From the NCBI GenBank assembly GCA_014647935.1, contig BMQD01000004.1:313292-377291 (forward strand): a DNA stretch of 64,000 nt, read 5' to 3'. Positions 1-8,297 of this stretch are shown here, in pieces. The position numbers and the translations under genes are program-made. The DNA comes from Planomonospora parontospora. GTDB lineage: Bacteria > Actinomycetota > Actinomycetes > Streptosporangiales > Streptosporangiaceae. Within the stretch, counting starts at the first letter, position 1. Each line of letters starts with the position of its first letter. Below the pieces are notes generated by a model. It was not told the DNA's origin. It saw only the letters and a program-made list of their open reading frames with translations, and made no database searches.

Positions 1-317
1 AGCAGCACGCCCTGATCGAAGTAGTCGCGCGCGCACCACAGGGAGTAGGCGTTGTTCCACTCCTCGGCCTTGTCGTTGTGCACGAGGGTGAGCTTCACAC
101 CGTGCCGCCGCTCCAGCTCGGCCTTGCGCTCGTGTACGGCCTGCGCCTGGTAGCCGACGATGACCACGACGTCACGGAGGTCGGCGGCCGCGAGGTTCCG
201 CAGCGAGATGTCCATGATCGTGGTGTCACCGTCGACCGGCACGAGCGCCTTGGGCAGCGTGTCGGTGTACGGCCGCAGGCGTCGTCCGGCCCCGGCGGCC
301 AGCACCATTCCCAGCAA
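1..317 (-). CDS. Sugar/polyol-phosphate nucleotidyltransferase, N-terminal part (cut by window edge)
   Basis: The 3' end lies outside the window. The visible ~105 residues open with the nucleotide-binding signature LGMVLAAGAGRRLRP, followed by LPKALVPV, the N-terminal Rossmann-like domain of NTP transferases that make CDP-, UDP- or dTDP-activated sugars, inositol or choline. The TTG at 317 is chosen because GAGGAG lies six bases upstream and the family normally begins about two residues before this motif; an in-frame TTG at 335 is the alternative. The neighbouring CDP-alcohol phosphatidyltransferase makes a CTP-using inositol- or polyol-phosphate cytidylyltransferase plausible, but the substrate cannot be read from this fragment. 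Family call firm, substrate unknown. Confidence 0.8.
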   Translation of the reverse strand, partial: MLGMVLAAGAGRRLRPYTDTLPKALVPVDGDTTIMDISLRNLAAADLRDVVVIVGYQAQAVHERKAELERRHGVKLTLVHNDKAEEWNNAYSLWCARDYFDQGVL

Positions 318-407
318 CGTGCACTCCTCATCCAAGTGAGACCCTCGGCGGGTTCTCCTGGCCCCAAAGGTTAGTTCCCTTTGACCCCTGATCGTGTAAT
401 CCGGGGT

Positions 408-1070
408 TCACCAGGCATTCTCCTCCCGGCGCCCGGCCTCCGCGGGGCCCGTTCCGGGGCGCGGGACCGCCGCCCAGTAGGTGAGGCTCTCCCAGCAGAA
501 CAACCCCCACAGGTAGAGCGAGAGGAGCACCAGGAACGGCGTCGCCTGGCCGATGAGCCCGCCCAGGGCGACCAGCAGCATCCGCCCGTCCCAGCCGAGG
601 CCGGCCGCGGCCAGCCAGGGCGGTGGATGGGCGTCCTGGCGCACCCGGTTGACGACGTCGTAGTGGTGGAAGGCCACCGCGCCGAGCAGCGCGAAGACCA
701 GCCACGGCGGCACGTCGTGCGCGAACCCCACCGAGGCGGTGAAGCCGTACTCGGTCAGCCGCAGGATCGGCGGGACCAGCCAGTCGAGCCGCCCGTCGTG
801 CCGGTGGGAGCTGCCCGGCCCGGCCAGCAGCAGCACCACGACGGGGGCGAACACCGCCAGGTCGTCGCTTCCGGCCACGCCGATGCTCAGCAGCACGCCG
901 GTCACGAACATCCCGACGAGCGCGGGCGGCAGCGGCGGGATCTGCCCGGACACCAGGGCCCCCATCCCCCGGGACGGCACGCCGTCGTCGCGGTGGGTCG
1001 CCACGGTGCCGCGCGGCGGGGCCGCGCGCGGAAGCGGTCCCGGAGCGGGGCTCGCGGGGGAGGCGTTCAT
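408..1070 (-). CDS. DUF5941-type membrane protein
   Basis: About 220 residues. A short Pro/Ala-rich N-terminus is followed by hydrophobic segments (LPPALVGMFVTGVLLSIGVA, then FAPVVVLLLAGP), the core WLVPPILRLTEYGFTA, a further membrane segment, an acidic/aromatic loop with HHYDVVNRV, and a last hydrophobic stretch near LLVALGGLIGQATPF. I recognise this as the DUF5941 domain, which in many actinomycetes is fused to the C-terminus of a CDP-alcohol phosphatidyltransferase. Here it is a separate gene whose ATG overlaps the stop of that partner (ATGA), so the two are almost certainly co-translated and probably act as one membrane complex. The biochemical role of DUF5941 is not known to me. Confidence 0.75.
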   Translation of the reverse strand: MNASPASPAPGPLPRAAPPRGTVATHRDDGVPSRGMGALVSGQIPPLPPALVGMFVTGVLLSIGVAGSDDLAVFAPVVVLLLAGPGSSHRHDGRLDWLVPPILRLTEYGFTASVGFAHDVPPWLVFALLGAVAFHHYDVVNRVRQDAHPPPWLAAAGLGWDGRMLLVALGGLIGQATPFLVLLSLYLWGLFCWESLTYWAAVPRPGTGPAEAGRREENAW

Positions 1071-2794
1071 CGCGCCATCGACCTGCCCATCCGGCCTCCG
1101 AGCATGTAGAGGGTGGCCAGGCCGCCCCAGGCGAGCAGGGACAGGAAGGTCACCCGGGCGTCGAACACCGCCGCGGTCACCGCGATCAGTGCCATGCGCT
1201 CCCCGATCGGGAGGACGATCGCCCTCTTGAGCCAGCGGGCGAAGGCGTCCCGCTCCAGGCGGCGCGAGAGCCCGGCGACGCCGCCCGCGTCCCGTCCGGC
1301 GTCCGGCCGTCCGGCGCCCCGTCCCGTGTCGGCGTCCTCGTCCCCGGGCGCACCGGAGGGCGGGCCCGGGGCCGGGGCCTGCGCGGGGACCAGCGGCGGT
1401 CCCGTCCCGGCGCGGACTCCCGGCAGGGCCCGGCCGGCGGCCGTGCGGGCCGCCGCGTCGGCGCGGGCGCCCGAGTAGGCGGAGTCGACCATGTGCCGGA
1501 GCACCTGCAGGATCAGCGCGGCCACGGCGAGCGTCCAGATGTCGCGCACCGCGGCGGCCCGGGCGGCCCCGCCGGCGGCCACCGTACCCGCCACCGTACC
1601 CGCTGCCGCGCCCTCCACCGTGCCGCCCAATGTGCCTCCCACTGTGCTCACTGCCGTGCCCGCGGCGTATCCGGCGGCGAGACCCGCGTAGACGGCGTAC
1701 TCCTTGACCCGGTCGAAGGTGGCGTCCAGCCACGAGCCGAGCGGGGAGAACGCGCGGGTGTAGCGCGCCAGCTGGCCGTCCACGCAGTCGAGCACGAACG
1801 ACAGGTAGAGCAGGACCGCCCCGGCGACCCGCGCCTCGCGCGTCCCCGCCGAGAACCAGACGGCCGAGAGCGCGGCCAGGCCGACGGAGAACCCGGTGAC
1901 CGCGTTCGGCGTCAGCCGCAGCCCGGCGGCCAGCCGGACCAGGTGCGGCGACCAGGAGCTCACGAAGTAGGTGGTGAAGAAGCCGTCGTCGCCCTTGACC
2001 GCCGCCTCCAGGCGGGCGCGGTCCTCGTCCACCTCGGTCAGGCGCCGCACGGCGGCCTCGGCCGCGATCCTGCCGGCCACCCGGTCGCAGTGGAGCCGTC
2101 CCGGCCCGGCCGCACGCACGGCGACGCCCGAACGGACCAGACCGGCCAGGAGCAGCTCGCCCGCCCCCGCGCCGCCGGGCCCGGACCCGCCGGGACCCCC
2201 GGGTCCCTCGGCCTCGGCCCGCGCGGCCAGCTCCTCCGCGACCTCGGCGAGGCTCGCCAGATCGCCGTCGCCCACCTGGAGCACCCCGCGGAAGGTGCCG
2301 TTGGCCCCGGCGACGCGCCGCCCGGGGAGGCCCGCGGCCACCACCCGGCCGTCCTCGACCCGGACGGGCGGGTGCAGCGGGCCGTCGCCGTCCTCCTCCA
2401 CCGCCACCACCGCCCCGGTGCCGCGCGCGGGATGGTCCAGCAGCACGGCCAGCGACTCGGTGTGGGCCACCAGGTCACCCGCCAGCACGGCCACCGGCCC
2501 CGTGGCCTCACGCGCCACCCGGGCGATGCGGCGCAGGTCGTCGGCGAGCCCCGCCGAACCGTGCGACCCGATCAGGTGGGTGCCGTCGGAGGCGCGGATG
2601 ACGGCGCCGGACCGGCCTACCACGTGCACCTCCCGGACCGGGAGCGTGCCGAGCTGGGCGGTCAGCCGGTCGACCAGGGTGCCGTCGCCGCAGCGCAGCG
2701 ATGCCGCCGCGGTGGTGGCCAGGATGACGGCGGTCGTCGGGGAGGTGCCGGAGGGGGGTGGCGGAGACGGGGGGACAGGGGTGGAGTCGCGCAA
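1067..2794 (-). CDS. CDP-alcohol phosphatidyltransferase with degenerate nucleotidyltransferase-like N-domain
   Basis: About 575 residues. The complete CDP-alcohol phosphotransferase signature is visible near residues 335-360: DCVDGQLAR, then G, then DATFD, that is D-x2-DG-x2-AR-x8-G-x3-D-x3-D. Such enzymes move a phosphatidyl or phosphoalcohol group from a CDP-alcohol to an acceptor alcohol in the membrane. The N-terminal ~270 residues look like a worn nucleotidyltransferase fold, reminiscent of bifunctional inositol-phosphate cytidylyltransferase/phosphotransferases, but lack a clear GxGxRL-PK motif. Between the catalytic motif and a later membrane segment lies a low-complexity Gly/Thr/Val insertion (repeated GT-V units). 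TTG 2794 is preferred: AAGGAG sits six bases upstream. GTG 2878 is a weaker alternative. Lipid or polymer product unknown. Confidence 0.85.
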   Translation of the reverse strand: MRDSTPVPPSPPPPSGTSPTTAVILATTAAASLRCGDGTLVDRLTAQLGTLPVREVHVVGRSGAVIRASDGTHLIGSHGSAGLADDLRRIARVAREATGPVAVLAGDLVAHTESLAVLLDHPARGTGAVVAVEEDGDGPLHPPVRVEDGRVVAAGLPGRRVAGANGTFRGVLQVGDGDLASLAEVAEELAARAEAEGPGGPGGSGPGGAGAGELLLAGLVRSGVAVRAAGPGRLHCDRVAGRIAAEAAVRRLTEVDEDRARLEAAVKGDDGFFTTYFVSSWSPHLVRLAAGLRLTPNAVTGFSVGLAALSAVWFSAGTREARVAGAVLLYLSFVLDCVDGQLARYTRAFSPLGSWLDATFDRVKEYAVYAGLAAGYAAGTAVSTVGGTLGGTVEGAAAGTVAGTVAAGGAARAAAVRDIWTLAVAALILQVLRHMVDSAYSGARADAAARTAAGRALPGVRAGTGPPLVPAQAPAPGPPSGAPGDEDADTGRGAGRPDAGRDAGGVAGLSRRLERDAFARWLKRAIVLPIGERMALIAVTAAVFDARVTFLSLLAWGGLATLYMLGGRMGRSMAR

Positions 2795-2943
2795 GCCGGG
2801 CTCCTTCGCATCCGACGGGGTCACCGTGCGAATCGGGGAGAGCGCACCCAGCGTAGCGAGATCCTGACGGGATATCACGGGAGCGCGACCGGCGCGCCCA
2901 ACCGCTAACCTCGCTCTACGCGCATCATCGGAGGATTGCCGCC

Positions 2944-3693
2944 TTGACCGTTCCTGAACCACGCCGCCCGGCCGTCGCAGTCGTCCTCGCGGGCGGGGTC
3001 GGCCAGCGGGTCGGCCGGGGCACCCCCAAGCAGCTCATCGAGATCGCCGGGCGGACGATCATCGAGCACGCGATCGCCGTGTTCGACGCCGCTCCGGAGA
3101 TCGACGAGGTCCTCGTGCTGATGACCCCCGGCTTCACCGCGGAGGTGGAGCGGCTGGTCGCCCGCAACGGCTTCGGGAAGGTCGGCCGGGTGCTGGAGGG
3201 CGGCGCGAGCCGTACCGGGACCACCTGGCGGGCGCTGGAGGCGCTGGGCGACCGGGACTGCGACGTGCTCCTGCACGACGCCGCGCGCCCGCTGCTGGAG
3301 CCGCGCATCATCACCGCGTGCGCGGAGGCCCTGCGGGTCCATCCGGCCGTGGAGGTGGCCGTCCCGAGCTCCGACACGATCGTGGTGACCGCGCCCGGGC
3401 CGTACGGCGAGACCGTCGGCGACGTCCCGGACCGGTCGCGGCTGTGGCGGGCCCAGACCCCGCAGTGCTTCCGGCTGCCGGTGATCCGCGAGGCCTACGA
3501 GCGGGCGCTGGCCGACCCCGGCTTCGCGGACCGGCCGGCCACCGACGACTGCGGCGTGCTGCTGCGCTACCTGCCGGACGTGCCGATCCACATCGTGCCC
3601 GGCAGCGAGCTCAACATGAAGGTCACCCATCCCGTGGATGTGCTCGTCGCCGAGACGCTCCTGCGCTTCGCCGCGGGGACCCCGGGCTCTTGA
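2944..3693 (+). CDS. IspD/TarI-family cytidylyltransferase
   Basis: 249 residues. Motifs in order: VVLAGGVGQRVGRGTPKQ (CTP-binding loop), GGASRTGTTWRAL, LLHDAARPLL, TPQCFRLP and NMKVTHPVDVLVAE, all diagnostic of the 2-C-methyl-D-erythritol 4-phosphate / ribitol 5-phosphate cytidylyltransferase family. The reaction is CTP plus a polyol phosphate giving a CDP-polyol. IspF is not adjacent; instead the gene is divergent from a CDP-alcohol phosphotransferase and next to a glycosyltransferase and an LCP ligase. I therefore lean towards a surface-polymer (TarI-like) role over isoprenoid synthesis, but the sequence alone does not decide. The TTG start is supported by GGAGG nine bases upstream. Confidence 0.8.
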   Translation: MTVPEPRRPAVAVVLAGGVGQRVGRGTPKQLIEIAGRTIIEHAIAVFDAAPEIDEVLVLMTPGFTAEVERLVARNGFGKVGRVLEGGASRTGTTWRALEALGDRDCDVLLHDAARPLLEPRIITACAEALRVHPAVEVAVPSSDTIVVTAPGPYGETVGDVPDRSRLWRAQTPQCFRLPVIREAYERALADPGFADRPATDDCGVLLRYLPDVPIHIVPGSELNMKVTHPVDVLVAETLLRFAAGTPGS

Positions 3694-3715
3694 GGCCCGG
3701 GGCCCGGACCGCGGA

Positions 3716-4750
3716 TCAGCGCTCCGGCCTGGCCAGGCTCGCCGGGCTCGTCAGGAAGCCCCAGCCCCACGAGACGTGCATGGTGGCGTAGACGAGCGGG
3801 AGCCGCAGGAGCGCGCCCGGCGGCAGGCCGCTTCCGGTCACCGCCGAACCGGCCACGATCGCCGCGACGTAGCCGCCGGGGATCAGCAGGCCCGGCCAGA
3901 AGAACGGCGAGACCAGCAGGCCGGCCAGCATGGCCAGCACCGCCATCGGGGGCGCCAGGTAGCGCAGGTTGATCGTGCCCTCGTGGGTGCGGGCGACCAC
4001 GCGCCGCCAGCGGCCGTAGTGGAAGTACTGCTTGGCGAGGGCCCTGATGTCCGGCCGCGGCCGGTAGGAGACGCGCATCCGGGGCTGGAACCAGACCAGG
4101 CCGCCGGTGGAGCGGATGCGGTGGTTCATCTCCCAGTCCTGGGCGCGCTGGAAGTGCTCGTCGTAGCCGCCCACCCGGTCCAGCGCCTCGCGCCGGAACA
4201 CGCCCAGGTAGACCGTGTCGGCCGGGCCCGCGGTGCCGCCGGTGTGGAACCGGGCGCCGCCCACGCCGATCTTGGAGGTCATGGCCCGGGCCACGGCCTG
4301 CTCGAAGGGGGTGATCCCCTCGGCGGCCATCACGCCGCCCACGTTGTCGGCGCCGGTCTCCTCCAGCGTCTCCACCGCGACCTGGAGGTAGTCCTCCGGG
4401 AGCATGGCGTGGCCGTCCACCCGGGCGATGATCCCGTTCCTGGACGCGGCGATGGCGGCGTTGAGGGCGTTGGGGGTGCGTCCGGTCGGGTTCGGGACCA
4501 CGGTCACCCGGGGGTCCTCGGCCGCGATCGCGTCGGCGACCTCCTGGGTCCGGTCCCGGGACGGGCCGATCGCCAGGACGACCTCGATGGGTCCTCCGTA
4601 CTTCTGCGAGAGGACCTGGTTCACCGCCTCCCGTAGGTGGCGCTCCTCGTTGAGCACCGGGATGACGACGGAGACGGGGGGCCAGACGCGTGTCTCGGGA
4701 GACGACGCCGGCGCGGGCGAGTCGGGGAACTGCTTCATGGCGTCGCTCAC
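3716..4750 (-). CDS. Glycosyltransferase family 2 (ExoA-like), membrane-anchored
   Basis: 344 residues from GTG 4750; ATG 4738 is an equally possible start and neither has a clear ribosome-binding site. The N-terminal GT-A fold begins PPVSVVIPVLNEERHL, with NPTGRTPNALNAA and the metal-binding region RVDGHAML; QDWEMNHRIR is the acceptor-side ED-like motif. Two to three hydrophobic helices follow at the C-terminus (about residues 265-330), so the enzyme probably acts at the inner face of the membrane using a nucleotide sugar. Closest to succinoglycan-type ExoA transferases. It converges on the cytidylyltransferase gene and is divergent from the LCP gene, consistent with surface polysaccharide assembly. 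Confidence 0.85.
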   Translation of the reverse strand: MSDAMKQFPDSPAPASSPETRVWPPVSVVIPVLNEERHLREAVNQVLSQKYGGPIEVVLAIGPSRDRTQEVADAIAAEDPRVTVVPNPTGRTPNALNAAIAASRNGIIARVDGHAMLPEDYLQVAVETLEETGADNVGGVMAAEGITPFEQAVARAMTSKIGVGGARFHTGGTAGPADTVYLGVFRREALDRVGGYDEHFQRAQDWEMNHRIRSTGGLVWFQPRMRVSYRPRPDIRALAKQYFHYGRWRRVVARTHEGTINLRYLAPPMAVLAMLAGLLVSPFFWPGLLIPGGYVAAIVAGSAVTGSGLPPGALLRLPLVYATMHVSWGWGFLTSPASLARPER

Positions 4751-4802
4751 GCTACTGTACGAACGGGTACCTCATCGACCCAGTCGGAGCTTAGGGGGGC
4801 TG

Positions 4803-6305
4803 ATGCGCGACCCGGAGGACGAGGACTCGGGTGTGCACGTGGGCGGCGACGCCTACGGAGGCGTCCGGGTGGCTCCGAGGCGCGACCGCAGGTCCGCCAG
4901 GGGCGCTCGCTCCCGGCGGCGCAACCTGGTCGCGGCCGGGGCGCTCTCGCTCCTGGTCCTCGCCGGCTCCGGGGCCGCCTGGGCGCTGACGGACTTCACC
5001 ACGAGGAAGATCACCCCGGTCGACGCGGGCGTCCCGGGGGCGCGCTCCACCGGCGCGATGAACATCCTGCTCGTCGGCGTGGACCGGCGCGACGACCTCA
5101 CCCGCAAGCAGCAGAACCAGCTCAAGCTGGGCCGCGAGTCCGGGCAGCGGACCGACACCATGATGGTGATCCACCTTTCGGAGGACCACCGCAGGGTCAC
5201 CGTGGTCAGCCTCCCCCGCGACACCTGGACGACGGTCCCCGGCAAGGGCGAGCACAAGATCAACGCCGCCTACCAGCTCGGCGGCCCCAAGCTCGCCGTG
5301 CGCACGGTGCAGAACGCCACCGGCCTGACGATCCACCACTACGTCGAGGTCAACGTGCTCGGCTTCATCAACGTGGTCGACGCGCTCGGCGGCGTCTCGG
5401 TGTGCACCCCGGTCGCGATCAACGACCCGAAGACCGCCCTCGCGCTCCAGCCGGGCACCTACGAGCTCGACGGGGTCAAGGCCCTCGCCTACGCCCGCAC
5501 CCGGGCCACCGCCCGCTCCGACCTCGACCGCATCGACCGCCAGCAGCAGGTCATCTCCGCCCTGCTGAACCAGGCGCTGAGCAGCGACACGCTGACCAAC
5601 CCCGCCAGGCTCGCCGGCTTCCTCGACACCGCGCTCTCCACGATCCGCGTCGACGACGCCCTGCGCCAGGACCTGCTCGGCCTGGCCGAGCAGCTCAAGG
5701 ACGTCTCCACCGACGACGTCGCCTTCGCCACCGTGCCCATCGCCGACGTGGACCACAAGACCCCGACCGGCGAGTCCGCCGTGCTCTGGGACACCGCCGC
5801 CGCCCGTGCGCTCTTCCGCCGGATCGCCGCCGACGAGCCGCTCACCGAGCCGTCCGGGCCCGCCAAGGCGGCGACGCCGAAGCCCACCCCGGCCGCCACC
5901 CCCTCGGCCGGCGCGCTGACCGTGCCGCCCTCGCGGATCTCCCTCAAGGTGCTCAACGGCACGACGGTCACCGGTCTGGGCGGGCGGGCCAGGGACGCCC
6001 TCCTCAAGGCCGGCTTCCTCGTCCCCCAGGCCGCCGGGAACACCCAGCGCAGGGACCACGACGCCCCGGTCGTCCGGTACGGCCCCGGCCGCGAGGACTC
6101 GGCCCGGACCGTGGCCGCCGCCCTCCCCGGCGCGGAGCTGCGCCTCGTCGAGGAGCTCGGCGACGGGATCGAGGTCATCGTCGGCCGGAAGTACTCAGGC
6201 GTCCGGGAGGTCGCCGTCACCGAGGCCCCGACCGCCCCGGCCAGCGCCGCCCCCACCGCCTCGCCCACCGCCAGGACCGCGACGCAGAACATCTGCAAAA
6301 AGTGA
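4803..6305 (+). CDS. LytR-CpsA-Psr (LCP) family cell-wall polymer ligase with LytR_C domain
   Basis: 500 residues. A basic cytoplasmic tail is followed by one signal anchor (about residues 41-63). The LCP domain then shows NILLVGVDRRDD, RTDTMMVIHLSED, VSLPRDTW, HKINAAYQLGG and YARTRATARSDLDRIDRQQQV, including the Asp/Arg residues that bind pyrophosphate and metal. A Pro/Ala-rich linker leads to a C-terminal LytR_C domain (ISLKVLNGTTVTGLG to EVIVG) and a low-complexity Thr/Ala/Pro tail. LCP enzymes transfer lipid-linked glycopolymers onto peptidoglycan outside the membrane. AGGGGGG just upstream of ATG 4803 fixes the start; the same frame stays open upstream without a comparable site. Confidence 0.92.
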   Translation: MRDPEDEDSGVHVGGDAYGGVRVAPRRDRRSARGARSRRRNLVAAGALSLLVLAGSGAAWALTDFTTRKITPVDAGVPGARSTGAMNILLVGVDRRDDLTRKQQNQLKLGRESGQRTDTMMVIHLSEDHRRVTVVSLPRDTWTTVPGKGEHKINAAYQLGGPKLAVRTVQNATGLTIHHYVEVNVLGFINVVDALGGVSVCTPVAINDPKTALALQPGTYELDGVKALAYARTRATARSDLDRIDRQQQVISALLNQALSSDTLTNPARLAGFLDTALSTIRVDDALRQDLLGLAEQLKDVSTDDVAFATVPIADVDHKTPTGESAVLWDTAAARALFRRIAADEPLTEPSGPAKAATPKPTPAATPSAGALTVPPSRISLKVLNGTTVTGLGGRARDALLKAGFLVPQAAGNTQRRDHDAPVVRYGPGREDSARTVAAALPGAELRLVEELGDGIEVIVGRKYSGVREVAVTEAPTAPASAAPTASPTARTATQNICKK

Positions 6306-6363
6306 CATACGACGCATAGCAGCCCTGATCTCGGGCAGTGGGAACCCGGCGGAGGTGATGATC

Positions 6364-6723
6364 GTGGTTCCTGCACTCAACGTCCGGACATGGCGCGACG
6401 ACTCCTGCACGGTGATCAAGGCGGAGGGCGAGCTCGACATGGCGTCCGCCCCCCGGTTCCGGGCCGCGATCGACGAGGTGCTCGATCCTCCGGGCAGGCC
6501 CTGCCTGGTGATGGACCTGACCGAAGTGCCCTTCTGCGACTCCGTGGGGCTCGGCGTCCTGGTGGGGACGCTCGCCCGGGTACGGGACGCCCGGGGCCGC
6601 CTCGTCCTCGTGACCGCTCCCGGGATGATCACCCACCTGCTGACGATCACCAATCTCGATCGCCACTTCGAGACGTGCGGCAGCCTGCACGAGGCCCTCG
6701 CGACCTTCGACGCCGCGGCCTGA
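6364..6723 (+). CDS. STAS-domain anti-anti-sigma factor
   Basis: 119 residues from GTG 6364, placed eight bases after GGAGG; GTG 6355 and ATG 6358 are in frame but overlap or abut that site. A single STAS domain carries GELDMASAPRFRAAIDEVL and DLTEVPFCDSVGLGVLV, where the Ser of CDS (residue ~60) is the position phosphorylated in SpoIIAA/RsbV-type proteins. These proteins bind an anti-sigma kinase and release a sigma factor when unphosphorylated. No anti-sigma factor or sigma gene is adjacent, so its partner must be elsewhere. It follows the LCP gene by about 60 bases and may be read from the same transcript. Confidence 0.85.
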   Translation: MVPALNVRTWRDDSCTVIKAEGELDMASAPRFRAAIDEVLDPPGRPCLVMDLTEVPFCDSVGLGVLVGTLARVRDARGRLVLVTAPGMITHLLTITNLDRHFETCGSLHEALATFDAAA

Positions 6724-6872
6724 CCCCTCCGCCCGCGGAGCCCCCGCTCTCCGGGGCAGCGGTGCCCTCCAGTACGGTCCCGCCGTCCCGCCCTGCCGAC
6801 ATCGGACCGGGACGGACGGCCCCGTCCGGCAGGACTCGCCTCCCCGCCCCCTTCAGCGGATACGGGCCCCTG

Positions 6873-6911
6873 TTCCGTCCCCGCTCCGCGTCGCACGGAT
6901 CGGGGACGGAA
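6873..6911. terminator. Hairpin between convergent genes
   Basis: A perfect 11-bp inverted repeat (TTCCGTCCCCG, 17-base loop, complement) sits in the 261-base gap between the STAS gene and the convergent acyl-CoA dehydrogenase. No T-tract follows on either strand. It is placed as expected for a bidirectional terminator in a GC-rich genome. Confidence 0.5.
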
Positions 6912-6984
6912 GAGAACACTTCGGAGACCGTCCCGAGGCCGGGGAACGATCCCGGCGGGAAACGCGCTTCCGCCGCTCAGCCGC

Positions 6985-8148
6985 CTACTTCAGCAGCTGG
7001 CGGGCCATGACCATGCGCTGGACCTGGTTGGTGCCCTCGTAGATCTGGGTGATCTTGGCGTCGCGCATCATGCGCTCGACCGGGAACTCGCTGGTGTAGC
7101 CGTACCCGCCGAGGAGCTGGACCGCGTCGGTGGTGATCTCCATGGCGGCGTCGGACGCGGCGCACTTGGCGGCGCTGGAGAAGAAGGTGAGGTCGGCCTG
7201 GGGCTCGCCGTGCATGGCCAGCTCGGACTTGGCGGCGGCGGCGTAGGTGAGCTGGCGGGCGGCCTCGAGCTTCATCGCCATGTCGGCGAGCATGAACTGC
7301 ACGCCCTGGAACTCGGCGATGGCCTTGCCGAACTGCCTGCGCTCCTTGACGTAGCCGACCGCGTAGTCGAGCGCGCCCTGGGCGATGCCGAGCGCCTGGG
7401 CGGCGATCGTGATGCGGGTGTGGTCCAGGGTGGCCAGCGCGGTCTTGAAGCCGGTGCCGGGGGCGCCGATCATCCGGGACGCCGGGATGCGGACGTCCTC
7501 CATGATGACCTGCCGGGTCGGGGAGCCCTTGATGCCGAGCTTCTTCTCCTTCGGGCCGAAGCTGACGCCCTCGTCGCCCTTCTCCACGACGAACGCGGAG
7601 ATGCCCCGCGCGCCGGCGCCGGGCTCGGTCACGGCCATCACCGTGTAGTACTCCGACACCCCGGCGTTGGTGATCCACATCTTGGCGCCGTTGAGCACGT
7701 AGTGGTCGCCGTCGGCCACCGCGCGGGTCTTCATGGCGGCCGCGTCGCTGCCCGCCTCGGCCTCGGACAGGGCGTAGGAGAACATCGCCTCGCCGCGCGC
7801 GACCGGCGCGAGGTAGCGCTGCTTGAGCTCCTCGGAGGCCGACAGCAGCAGCGGCACGGTGCCGAGCTTGTTGACGGCGGGGATCAGCGAGGACGACGCG
7901 CAGGCACGCGCCACCTCCTCGATGACGATGACGGTCGCGAGCGCGTCGGCGCCGGCGCCGCCGTACTCCTCGGGCACGTGCACGGCGTGCAGATCGGCGG
8001 CGGCGAGCGCCTTGTAGGAGTCCCAGGGGAACTCGCCCGTCTCGTCGGCCTCTGCGGCCCGAGGGGCGATCTTCTCGTCGGCGAGGGCACGGACGGTCTC
8101 CCGGAGCATCTGGTGCTCCTCGGGCAGCGCGTAGAGAGGGAAGCTCAT
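6985..8148 (-). CDS. Acyl-CoA dehydrogenase
   Basis: 387 residues, the usual length. FAD-dependent alpha,beta-dehydrogenation of acyl-CoA thioesters. Visible family signatures: YALSEAEAGSDAAAMKTRA (first PROSITE-type motif), WITNAGVSEYYTV, RRQFGKAIAEFQ, QLLGGYGYTSEFPVERMMRD and the catalytic base in TQIYEGTNQ (Glu ~371), the position used by short- and medium-chain enzymes. It is monocistronic, convergent with the STAS gene and divergent from the UDP-sugar dehydrogenase. Chain-length preference cannot be told; branched-chain amino acid catabolism (AcdH-like) is possible. Confidence 0.93.
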   Translation of the reverse strand: MSFPLYALPEEHQMLRETVRALADEKIAPRAAEADETGEFPWDSYKALAAADLHAVHVPEEYGGAGADALATVIVIEEVARACASSSLIPAVNKLGTVPLLLSASEELKQRYLAPVARGEAMFSYALSEAEAGSDAAAMKTRAVADGDHYVLNGAKMWITNAGVSEYYTVMAVTEPGAGARGISAFVVEKGDEGVSFGPKEKKLGIKGSPTRQVIMEDVRIPASRMIGAPGTGFKTALATLDHTRITIAAQALGIAQGALDYAVGYVKERRQFGKAIAEFQGVQFMLADMAMKLEAARQLTYAAAAKSELAMHGEPQADLTFFSSAAKCAASDAAMEITTDAVQLLGGYGYTSEFPVERMMRDAKITQIYEGTNQVQRMVMARQLLK

Positions 8149-8297
8149 GGGAAAATACTAGGACGTCCAACAAAGTGGGCACCGACCGGACGCCTGTGAT
8201 GTGCGCCGCTGCGCCCCGCAGGTCGGGCGGCAAAATTCCGGTCAAGGATGCCGATACCCTGTCCGGGTCGGATTGGGCAGAACCGAAAGGATCCACC

